Below are positions 10,188 to 19,922 of a stretch of 64,000 nt of DNA, piece after piece (the stretch's first letter is position 1; each line of letters starts with the position of its first letter). Both the position numbers and the translations under genes were made by a program. Under the pieces are notes generated by a model that was not told the DNA's origin, made no database searches, and saw only the letters and a list, made by a program, of their open reading frames with translations. Source of the DNA: Lineus longissimus (taxonomy: Eukaryota > Nemertea > Pilidiophora > Heteronemertea > Lineidae); contig NC_088311.1 of the NCBI RefSeq assembly GCF_910592395.1, positions 17,114,501 through 17,178,500 on the forward strand, given 5' to 3'.

Positions 10188-11763
10188 GAAGGCCTATGGG
10201 TAGATAGCAAAATCCTGAAATTCCAGGTCGCTAAAACAGACAGTCTTCTTTCTAGGGCCTCTGGAATGGTCACTGTTTTTAGGGTCAAAATTAGACTTCT
10301 TAAAAAAATAACTTTTGAAGTTGAAATATCTCAATGCGCCAATGACTGCCCAGCTTTATTTTGATAGATGTAAGTCTGTGATTGAAGGAGCTGCAGAAAA
10401 TTAAAAAATGTCCGTTTGTATTTTAGAGTGCGGCCTGTAGGTGGCACTGCAAAACAGTAGTTTTTTCTGAAATGACACATGGATTTCAGGCAATCCTGGA
10501 CTGCGCCCTCAACATCCCAAGCTAGTATATTTTCAAATGGTATAGTGTAGGGCAAGCTCATGGAATCCTATCATGCATATTGTGGGAGGGTATAGGACGT
10601 GAAAGGCCTATACCCACATAAGTGATTCCGAGAATTCTTTCCAAGGCATTTGTTATTTAACGCCGTGTTGCCCACGAAAAAAAACTGTTCAAGGCCAAAC
10701 TCACATCGCTTCAAATCAGCAGGCTTTAAATCAGCGTCTGCACGAACAAACCTGACCACACAATTTTTCTATACGTTACCAAAAAAGTGTCATAAAACAC
10801 CTCAAAGTCACGTTGTTTTAGGGGGAATTTTTTCAGACAAAGACTTGAAATGCAATATGACAACCTTTTTTGAACTTTTGCAATAAGAAAACCCCACAAA
10901 AAGTCTGGTAGTTTCATGGATGTGGTATTTCACCACATTCAGATTGCAGTGGCGGCCATTTCAAGCAGGGACGGGACGACGTCGATATAAATAGTTCCGG
11001 TCATGCGCAAGGAGGTTGCACAGTGCCTTGTGGCCAATTACAGCTCGCCACACGCCATGCACATACTTTAGTTTCACCGATCTAAGACATGCAAGAACGT
11101 GTCTGAATATTCAAGAAACAGGTGGAGCAAATCTGCAAACCTACAGAATTTTGAATCAGATAATGCCAGACTTAGAAACGATATGACGACCCTATCTTTT
11201 TATAAAATATCTCCTAGGTTTCACCCACCCACTATACATATATAGACATGAGCATATTATAGGCATGAGCATTTTTATATTTATCAAGCAATAATCATGA
11301 CCAATTTTTTCAAGCCGAGGCGTGCCAAACATGGATGAACGACAGCCAGAAGAATTCTGTCTTGTATTTATTGCCTTGTGAAGTATTCAGATATTTAGAT
11401 GCTTATCTTATCTGTTGACACTAAAGGTTTCAAAAGTCAAGGTATCCTACTTCTTTTGTAATGAGAAAAAACAACTTCAACTGGCCACCTTATCAAAAAA
11501 TACCAGGAAGCATGATTCATTCCTGGCCACCTGATCAGAAAATGCCAGAAAGCATGATGAATTCCTGACTATCGGAAATTCGCAAACAAATTGGTCATCT
11601 AGATGATTATTGCTGTTGTCTTTCTGTGTGAATGCCCTAATAAATCCTGATGACTTATGCGATATGAAAAAGATCAAATCATTGTTATATGTTGCAAGAT
11701 ATCTATTTGCAACACTATGGAAACTAAACCGCTCGATATAGTTGATCTATCTTTAAAACTTAC
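10188..11763. other. Intronic or intergenic sequence, no gene recognised
   Basis: No coding frame with a recognisable motif on either strand. A TATA-like ATATAAATAG lies at about 10984-10993 and could belong to an old element or promoter; there is no supporting transcript evidence. The stretch is probably intron of the minus-strand EGF gene. Confidence 0.35.
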
Positions 11764-11895
11764 CGCGCTGACAATACTCCCCATCCCATCCACTGGCACA
11801 TCCATTTTGGCAAGACCCGTCTTGACTACAATCTTCATCCCCATTACAGTGACACTGATATTCGCAGTTATCCCCGAAGTGTTTTGTCGGACAAC
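11764..11895 (-). CDS. EGF-like exon (MEGF/Tie/scavenger-receptor type), phase 1-1
   Basis: On the minus strand a 132-bp exon sits between an acceptor (polypyrimidine then TTTTTAAG, at 11896) and a consensus donor GTAAGT (11763 downward). It encodes about 44 residues with the Cys spacing of a laminin/MEGF-type EGF unit: residues such as CPTKHFGDNCEYQCHC and then CQNGCASGWDGEYCQ. Exon length is a multiple of three and both borders are phase 1, the classic shuffled EGF module. Proteins with such units are cell-surface or secreted receptors. A phase-1 signal-peptide exon upstream at 18758-18836 is compatible with the same gene. The exon is short and was read in a minor frame, but splice sites, cysteines and phase all agree. 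Confidence 0.75.
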
Positions 11896-13282
11896 CTTAA
11901 AAATTAAATAAAAAAGAGTGAGACCAAGTTCTATCAATCATTGAAGCCATGCACGTAGGTTGCGACTAAAAATAGGGTGTTTTCGCAACCTCACGCGAAA
12001 CGCCTACGTGAACACCTATGTTCACGCACGTAGGTGTTCACGTAGGTGCTGTTTATTTGCATTTGCACAGGCGCTCGTGAACGTGTACGTGAAAGTTGAT
12101 CGGCATATGGTAGGGGCATTGGTGGGGAATTAACGATGTCCGAATTCGGACCCAAGGAAAAATTGCACATACTGGTACCAGGAAAATGGCTGTGTTTAAT
12201 ATGACGTGGGAAGACGTGCTGCAACTTACCGTTGTACTTGAGGGCGACGGCTTACTTTTGGTAGCAGCTGAGAACACAGAGTCTAGATCAACCTACAACT
12301 CGGAAACCCCGCCGTTTGAGCTGGCAAACCAAACCGACGGAGTAACCAAAGCAATGTTTCCGTTTTCGAAGGAGGAAATCATTAGACGACACTGTTCTTA
12401 GACAAACATGAAGTTGGCTGTTAAACACGAGAGAGATCTACATGTACCGACAAAGAGGGGCAAAGCCATCGGTAGAGAGCAATGCAGATTTTGTAGTCTT
12501 CTTGCCGTTTTCACACCAAAAGAGTATCATAGAGTATCATTACTTCATGACCACTGACAAACCTTTCATTGGGACAGGGACATTGCGAGGATTTGAAAAA
12601 GTCGCAACGGCTTCTGACCAAGAATTTTCTTTTTCATGGAGCGTATATAACGCCATGTCATAGAAATGTGATCCGAATTTCAATAGGCTATAACACTAAC
12701 AGTACAATTCCTATCCAAGGTACATTCTTATTTATACCATGATGCTTAGGTTTTATCATTGGAGAGATTCGGCTATCCCGTTTCCGGGATCGAGATCAGG
12801 ATAGGTATCAGGTCGCGGATAGGATCTAACCTGCAAGCCGCTATTTCATGTAAATGGCCAGCTTGAGAAAGAGAGACAAAAAAACAACCGTCTCCACCTC
12901 TCACATGACTTCAATAAACAAAAAACACTACTTTATATCGCTGGTTCATACCAATGATGTGGAGCCTAGGCCTATGTCGTGTTGTACCATGCGATAAACA
13001 TAAAGGCAAGTCGATTTGTTGGTGAACTTCATACTGTATAAGTTGCATTAGTGGCCTCAATATCTGTCTATGGTCACTGTCAATATCAGCGACTGACTTT
13101 GATGTGTTCAACTTCTGGCAAATGTCATGGTGGGCCGGTCAAGTCATTCAGGTATACAGTACCATAACCCAGCCTCGAATGAAATTGTTGACGAGACCTA
13201 TTCATCCCGTGTAGCTTGAGTGGAAATAAGCCTGTTCATGTAACAAATGATAATCTAGGCTTTTGTGATTTCGCGCCTTGGT
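11896..13282. other. Intronic or intergenic sequence with one hairpin
   Basis: No gene recognised. A strong inverted repeat built on CGTGAACACCTA and TAGGTGTTCACG lies at about 12007-12050. A frame at 12186-12401 has no known motif and overlaps a minus-strand donor-like site; not accepted as a gene. Confidence 0.35.
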
Positions 13283-13291
13283 TTTACTAAA

Positions 13292-13848
13292 GCTGAAAGG
13301 GTGGATGTCGTCCTGGGTGCCGACAAATGGTACCCAGGTTCGAGATCGACTGGACAATAAACACCCTGGGTGCCATTACACTAGACAAACAGCACCCAGC
13401 TTCTTTTTGCCTGGCTTACGGATCTTAGGGACGAGGACGTTTCTTGCAATCTCGTTTTATCTCGCGCCGTGGTACTTGCGGCATTAGCAGTGCGCGAAAT
13501 AAAAAGAACAGATAAACAGAAAAAAAACGCGTTTAGGCCTATAGGTTCTTTATCTCTCTCCCCTTAGAGACGAATACCCCGTTTGAATAAGATGGAATTG
13601 ATGAAAGAAAGATTTTTAGAGCGCGGTTGGCAACAGGGACGGGTCGCCATCTTGCAAAATGATGGTTATCGTGACACGTGACCTCCGTGAGCGTGGGGCC
13701 AACCTCGGTTGTAGGTATAGGAAAAGTGTAGAAGAAGAAGCTGGGTGCTGTTTGTCTAGTGTAATGGCACCCAGGGTGCTTATTGTCCAGTCGATCTCGA
13801 ACCTGGGTACCATTTGTCGGCACCCAGGACGACATCCACCCTTTCAGC
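13292..13848. mobile_element. 557-bp MITE with ~120-bp terminal inverted repeats and 9-bp target duplication
   Basis: The ends are near-perfect inverted repeats (13292-13412 and 13731-13848), starting GCTGAAAGGGTGGATGTCGT. The flanks are the direct repeat TTTACTAAA (13283-13291 and 13849-13857). A 9-bp duplication with long inverted repeats suggests a Mutator-type non-autonomous element. The interior has no coding region. Confidence 0.92.
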
Positions 13849-13859
13849 TTTACTAAAGA

Positions 13860-14314
13860 GGGCTTATACTATTATTTCTAATTGAGTCGTGTAAGGCAAA
13901 GTTACTTTTTTGGGAATTGCACTTTCAGTTTGCCAGTCTGTGGTTCTAACCATATGAAAAGTAGAACAGTTAAGACACTTCAGATATTATACACCTATTG
14001 ATAATTAGATGTCTGCCTTTATCAATCCGACCATTTATCTTTGGCGACATGTGACCACTCGACTGTGTTTGAAAATGTATGTACAACTAAAGAATGATGT
14101 CAAACTAACACATTTTAAAATTTTTTAAGATGAAAATGATATACTAGTATATTCTTCTCATACTCGTGCTTCTTCGTCACAACCGCGTATTTTTGGAATT
14201 TTCAACTTTAAAAAAAAACAAAATTCGCTATTACAGAAAATAGACGGCCAGTAAAAAGTATGATTAGTTAATCATTCGCATGACTACCAAGAATCTTCAA
14301 AATAAAAAATTCAC
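13860..14314. other. No gene seen
   Basis: AT-rich sequence ahead of the LINE; nothing recognisable. Confidence 0.35.
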
Positions 14315-16633
14315 GTGGTCGTTTACTGCAGAATTCGCTTCTATCGGACTGATGATGGGAACGACGTGAATCTGAATGTTGAGGCAGAACCGTCAGACCA
14401 GTTGGGCGATGAGAATAAGGTGTTAAACAGGTCGTTTACACACGAGGAAGTTGCTAAGAGTATTAAAAACAACAAGTCCACCGGGCTGGATGAGATTAGT
14501 AACGAGTTTTTGAAAACCGGTGGAAACATTTTACTGCCTACTCTCGTGCTCTTAAATGAGGTTTTAGATTCCGGTGAAATCCCAGAACTATGGTCAAAAG
14601 GTGTTATTATACCAATTTTTAAAAAGGGTGAGGTCAACGACCCTAACAACTATAGAGGTATCACTTTACTTAGCTGTGTTGGTAAGCTATTTACTTCTTT
14701 ACTAAATAGCAGGTTAAATGAATACTTGGAGGCAAGTAAATTATTATCAGAGAATCAAGCTGGATTTAGAAAAGGTCATTGTATTTCGGATCACATCTAT
14801 ACTATTAAGATGCTGATCGATACCTTTCTGAAAGATAAACGTAAATTATACTGTGCATTCATAGATTATCAAAAAGCATTTGATACTATTTGGAGAAAAG
14901 GTCTGTGGTACAAGCTTGTTGCTTCTGGCATACATGGTAAAGTGTTTACATTTATCCAAAACATGTACCAAAACATTAAATCATGTACCTTTGCTAATGG
15001 CCAGACGTCGGAATTCTTTCAAAGTGACATTGGTCTTAGACAGGGAGAAAATTTATCCCCTGTACTTTTTTCTGTATATGTTAATGACTTGGAGAAACAT
15101 TTAACTGATCATGGTGTGGACCCGTGGTTGAGTTTACTGATCTTAATTTATGCTGATGATACAGTTTTGCTTTCTGACAGTGCGGCCGGTGTAAAAGTAA
15201 AAAGTGTCCCTCCTGGAAAAAGTGTCCGGCCCTATTGTATTCTGCAATATGGTTCTATAGAGACCCAGACCGTCAATAGCTCAGAGATTGAGGCGCATAA
15301 TAGAATCCTTTGTTCCCGGACATTTTATCCTAGGACATTTTAAACTTCTACACCGGCCTCCAGCGTAGCCTAGATGAGTTAGTTGAATATTGTAAAGAAT
15401 GGAAATTAATTATAAACCACGCCAAGACAAAAGCTATGGTTTTTGAAAGTCGACATTCTGCAAACCATCCTGAGTTTTTTGTAGACGGCAAAGCAATTGA
15501 AACCGTTTTGGAATTCCTAGTACCTAGGCGTTATTTTTAATTATAATGGTTCATTTGTAAAGTGCCGTAAGGCACTGAGTGACCAAGGCAGAAAAGCATT
15601 GTTTTATGTATTGAACCGAGTGTAAGAACAGTCTTTAGATCTTGATATAGCACTACAGTTATTTGACGCTATGGTAGCTACTATACTGACCTTTGGTAGC
15701 GAGATTTGGGGCTTCGAGAACCTCAATGTGATAGAAAGATTGCACCTGTTATTCTGTAAATATATACTAAAGTTAAAGCGCTCAACACCAAACGCAATGG
15801 TATTTGGAGAATAAGGTAGATTTCCATTGTATATCAATGTTAAAGTCAAGATGGTAAAATTCTGGGGGAAACTGGTCCTACAGGAACAAACTATAGCCGG
15901 AAAATGTATAAAATTGCATACCATAGACACCAAAACGGTCAAAATATCAAATGGGTCGCGTTTGTCAAAAATATTTTGGAACTTTGTGGGCTCGGGGACA
16001 TCTGGCTGACACAGACGTTCCCCAACGTTAATTATATCGGTGAAATTGTCAGAAGACGACTGCAGTACCAGTATCTCCAAGAATGGCGCAATACTCTGAT
16101 AAACTCTCCAAAATGTTTGATCTACAGAGAAATCAAGTTTGCATGGGGTTTTGAGAATTATTTGCTTTGTCTATCTCAAGCCCAACGTATATTACTCTGT
16201 AAATTTAGATGTACCAACCATAAACTCCCTATAGAATTAGGCCGATATAATAATACCCCCCCCCCCCGACTAGAACGTACATGTAATAAATGTAACCTCG
16301 GAGTAGTTGGAGATGAATTTCACCACGTCCTCGTATGCCCCTTCTTTTCAAACATTCGAGTAAATTACATTCCAGCCGACTTTCACAGATATCCCGATTT
16401 ATTTAAATATGTAAAACTTTTGAACTCGCCAAAGAATACATTAATAAAACTAACTAAATTTTGGTCAAAGTCTCTCCAACTACTCTAATCATATTGTAAG
16501 CAAATTCGTATTCTTTTGTTGATGTTAAAAAACCTTCGCATGTATATTCGTATTTCTATTGTATATAGGTAGTTTTGTGCTCTACGCAATGTAATTTTGT
16601 TGAGCAATAAACCTTATTCTATTCTATTCTATC
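14315..16633 (+). pseudogene. Non-LTR retrotransposon (LINE), reverse transcriptase and zinc-finger tail, 5'-truncated
   Basis: Reverse transcriptase motifs appear in order: FIDYQKAFDTIW (about 14860), GLRQGENLSPVLFS (about 15033) and YADDTVLLSDS (about 15150). The thumb continues after a small MITE at 15185-15357. The C-terminal region (15904-16488) ends in a Cys/His motif (CNKCNLGVVGDEFHHVLVC, about 16276-16334) common to LINE ORF2 tails. The frame shifts near 15522, and stops occur near 15624 and 15811. The 3' end has AATAAA followed by repeated ATTCT (about 16608-16633), a typical LINE tail. No endonuclease domain is visible, so the copy is 5'-truncated. Clade not assigned. Confidence 0.9.
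15185..15357. mobile_element. 173-bp MITE inserted in the LINE reverse transcriptase
   Basis: Terminal inverted repeats GCCGGTGTAAAAGTAAAAAG and (reverse complement of the right end) GCCGGTGTAGAAGTTTAAAA. It lies directly after the YADD motif, and the reverse-transcriptase reading frame resumes beyond it. Related copies: 8993-9060 (partial) and 46002-46139. The target duplication cannot be resolved because the flank is GC-repetitive. Confidence 0.8.
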
Positions 16634-16954
16634 CGATAGAATGGGTGGATCAGGCCTTTACAAAACCTAGTACAGAACGTCATCTTTAGGTAGTCCGCAA
16701 TATTTATCAAGTATTTTCTTTATGGGCTGTCACTTAGATGCGTTACACGCAACGTACTGTATCATTAATTTGCTGGACATAAGCATTTCCGTTAATGAAT
16801 CGTATCGATAGGAAGTTGAGCTATCAATACCATTCCTGAGTGTCGAGCTCAACAGGAAAACACAACTTTTCAATCTCAGTGATCTGACTCACTCGACAAC
16901 ACTCCACGGCCTTTCGGGCGGATACACGCACTTGAATTGGGACGGCCCTGTGTC
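16634..16954. other. Sequence flanking the palindrome-rich element
   Basis: No complete gene. The last part (about 16900-16954) appears continuous with the dispersed repeat that resumes at 18002, read across the inserted element. Confidence 0.35.
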
Positions 16955-18001
16955 TATGGCAAGCGGAGTGGCCAGTAATTAAAACAACCTAGACTTATTC
17001 AAAAAACCTGGTTTTTACCTAATAAACTAAGTTTATTTGGAAAAAATATAGTTTTTTTTAAAACAACCTTGTTTTTTCCTAAAAAACCGAGTTTCTTTTA
17101 TAAAACCAAGTTTTTTACCTAATAAACCTTGTTTCTATCCACAAATGTCAAGTTTAACAAATACACTTGGTTTTATTCCCTAAAATATAAATTTTTCATC
17201 CAGTGGTAATAAACTTAGTTTTATAGAAAAGAATCTTGGTTTATTAACAATAACTGGACAAATGGCTAATAAACCTACCTTTTTACGTAAAAAACTTGGT
17301 TTTATACAAAACAACTTAGTTTTTTGCAATAAAACCTGGTTTTATTGTAAAAATGTAGGTTGTTTTGAATAACTGGACAAACGGCGTGCAAAAACCTACT
17401 TTCTATCGAGAAACTTGTATTTTCTACCTCGCCCCATGTACACAAATCCGCGATGTTATCGGGACGAGGATGGGCAACCTCGGCACCACGTGGTACTAAT
17501 GCTGCACCGCACTGCACTCTGTAAACTAGTTAGTGAGACCCTAACCTCATCCCAGATAACTCAATGTAGGTAGGATCGAGGTTTAAAATTGTAAGTTTTC
17601 TAATAAACCAGGTTTTTTTAAAAACTGGGTTTATTAGTAATAAACTTAGTTTTTTGAAATAAACTAGGTTGTTTTGGTAATAAACCTTGTTTTATTGAAT
17701 AAATGGACATTTCTGTACAGAAACTTATATTTTATACGATTATGTGGTAAAAAACCAAGTTTTTTAGGTAAAAAAACCAGGTTTTTTAGCATAAAATGTT
17801 AGTTTCTGTTAAAAAACCTACTTTATTAGGAAAGAAAGTAAAAAACTTGGTTTTATTAAAGAAACTCGGTTCATTAGCTAATAAACAAGGTTGTTTTTAA
17901 AAAACCTATAATTTTTCCAAATAAACTTTGTTTATTAGGTAAAAAACCAGTTTTTTTGAACAAATCTAGGTTTTTAATTACTGGACACTCCGCTTGCCAT
18001 A
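16955..18001. mobile_element. 1,047-bp element packed with AAACCTWGGTTTT-like palindromes
   Basis: Terminal inverted repeats start TATGGCAAGCGGAGTG and continue CCAGTAATTAAAA (one mismatch between the ends), flanked by the 6-bp direct repeat TGTGTC (16949-16954 and 18002-18007). The interior has several dozen short units built from AAACC/GGTTTT and AATAAAC around T or A runs, in both orientations, and no coding potential except chance frames. An internal echo of the terminal sequence (AACTGGACAAAYGGC) occurs near 17250 and 17375. Superfamily unknown; 6-bp duplications do not settle it. Confidence 0.85.
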
Positions 18002-18007
18002 TGTGTC

Positions 18008-18290
18008 TGGCCAATTGCTCGCATACATCAAAAGAAACGACCAAGGGCCATTGTGCTCACCGTATAGATATTTGGTGGTTAGGAATTCATCCTGGTTAAG
18101 AAACATGCTACATGTATAGTATATAAGTCAAACCAAAGTCGGTATGACATGTGATGTATTGTTGCTTGGAGTACCTTCCATAAAAATATCATCGAAAACA
18201 AGCCACTAACAAGCGAGATATTGAACTTTCAACATCTTTTAGTTTTGGCCTCCAGGTGGCCAAGTCGAGAATCAGTTCGGATCGTGTCAT
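18008..18290 (+). repeat. Dispersed repeat, copy A (also at 41815 and 42120)
   Basis: Shares GGGCCATTGTGCTCACCGTA, then ATAGATATTTGG, an AAACCAAAGTCGGTATGACA block and TTTTGGCCTCC with two segments near 42 kb. It appears to be the 3' coding end and trailer of an LTR-element gag-like unit (see 40797-41878), here without its 5' part. Confidence 0.8.
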
Positions 18291-18757
18291 GTGTACCAAA
18301 TTTCAAGTTCATAGCTTCTAGTTCATAGGTGTAAGTTGATGGACAGTGTATTGGGAATGATCTGATCACTTGTGACCTAACCACTGGTACTTCTATCAGT
18401 GGCTACGGTGTGGTCAATCAGTTTCCCTGTCTTTTAGCCTAAGCCTATTGACAACGAATCTTCAATAAAAGAAATCGCATCGATGATAAAGAGAAATCTT
18501 TAAGCGTCTGCCATCCTGAACTCTTACTATAAAATTAATGCAAGGTCAAAATGCATATTTATTTAACAAATTGGTGTCGTCCGCCCATTGTCCATCCTGA
18601 TTGAACAATGTTGAATCGTATCCAACAACACTGCGCATAACATCTAAGTGGGCTCGGCTTGCATATCCAGAAACGATCTTAGATCAGTGAGTCTAGAGTA
18701 ATATATACTTGGTCCAAGATCACGGTTATAATCGATACTCTAAAGATAAAACCCTAC
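18291..18757. other. Intron 1 side of the signal-peptide gene, no other gene seen
   Basis: Unremarkable sequence downstream (minus strand) of the signal-peptide exon donor. Confidence 0.35.
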
Positions 18758-18836
18758 CGTTTGCGGTGCTTGCTCCTGTGAACATCCCCAGCAGAAGAAT
18801 TAGCGGGAAAATCATGCTGACGGCGTGTCCTTTCAT
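18758..18836 (-). CDS. First coding exon encoding a signal peptide
   Basis: On the minus strand, ATG at 18836-18834 opens 26 codons with a classic secretion signal: a short basic/polar start (MKGHAVS), a hydrophobic core (MIFPLILLLGMF), then small residues GASTANG suited to signal peptidase. It ends in a donor GTAGGG (18757 downward) in phase 1. The EGF exon at 11764-11895 on the same strand begins in phase 1, so the two can be joined in frame, possibly with more exons between them. An about 6.9-kb intron filled with repeats would separate them. Secretion or a type I membrane protein is the inference; the identity of the gene is not known. Confidence 0.6.
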
Positions 18837-18839
18837 GAC

Positions 18840-19896
18840 GATAGAATCAGTAACCTGCTTTCAAGGTCTACTATTCTGTCAACTAAAAGACACTTCCTGG
18901 ATCGTACACGTAAAATACATATTTATTGTACAGGTATATTCGACTCTTCATTGGCCATTGCGGCGCTCGCTGTATAAGTGCTGACATATAAAATAATTAA
19001 AGTAGGTTATTCTTGCCACACCTGCCTTAGGGGGTATTGAAGATAGCAGATTAAGTGGTTATCGCAAATAAACTACTTCCTTGTCACCAACACGGCATCT
19101 CATCAGCGGACAATTTCATGCATTTCAAAAAGATCTAGGGCCAACATGATCGTGTAACATGATGATCACAATAGGTCACCTATTTATTTCAATATTTGTT
19201 TTAGTTTCAACCTTTATCGTCCCATTCTGCTTAAAAACATTGACTTTGATCGATTAGAATGGAGTTACTGTAGAACAGAAAATTTGCGCGGCATATATTT
19301 TTTGTTGGACATATTCGCCGAAGAATATTTTCGCGAATCAAGAATTTTTTCATCTAATAAATTAAAAATTGTCCCCGGGTCACATCTGTTAAGAATCCAC
19401 ATATCTTCCATTTTCCTTCAACATTTTTATATCCTCGGAAAATGAACTATACAGGTAAGTTGCATTTAATCTCTGCTTTCATTTGATAGTTTATTTGTCA
19501 AATTTGGCCCAGGCATTCTTTTAATCTCATGTCATTCATGCGGGCTCATATTCCAAAATCATGGGCACATTCAGCTGTTCAAGATGGCGTCTTCATTCAA
19601 CTTGTGGCCTTCTTTCTCAAATAATTTGTTATTTTCGTTATGTAAAGAGCTCATTATCTTGAGAGAATGTCAGGGATATTAAGAAGATGTATTTTCCTGT
19701 GGTGCTTTACGATACGATTCATGATATTTGAACTTTTCACATATAAAACAGGCGGTTTGCTTTCGTTTTTCTGTGATTAGCAGACAACTTGGCTCAGTCC
19801 ATTTTGGCTGTGGTGGGAATAGGTGGGGATTGTGTTCTCTGTATTAAGCTTTTCTGTGAATTTCAATGCATTCAGTTGATATTATTACATGATATA
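18840..19896. other. Upstream region of the minus-strand gene, no other gene seen
   Basis: Would hold the promoter of the signal-peptide gene. No coding region or clear TATA box was identified. Confidence 0.3.
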
Positions 19897-19922
19897 CAGG
19901 GTGTATCAGAAAAAATTAGACT

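Noticed and set aside
12186-12401. 71-codon plus-strand frame
   Set aside because: No motif and no splice support; overlaps a minus-strand donor-like site that itself gave an in-frame stop when tested as an exon of the EGF gene.
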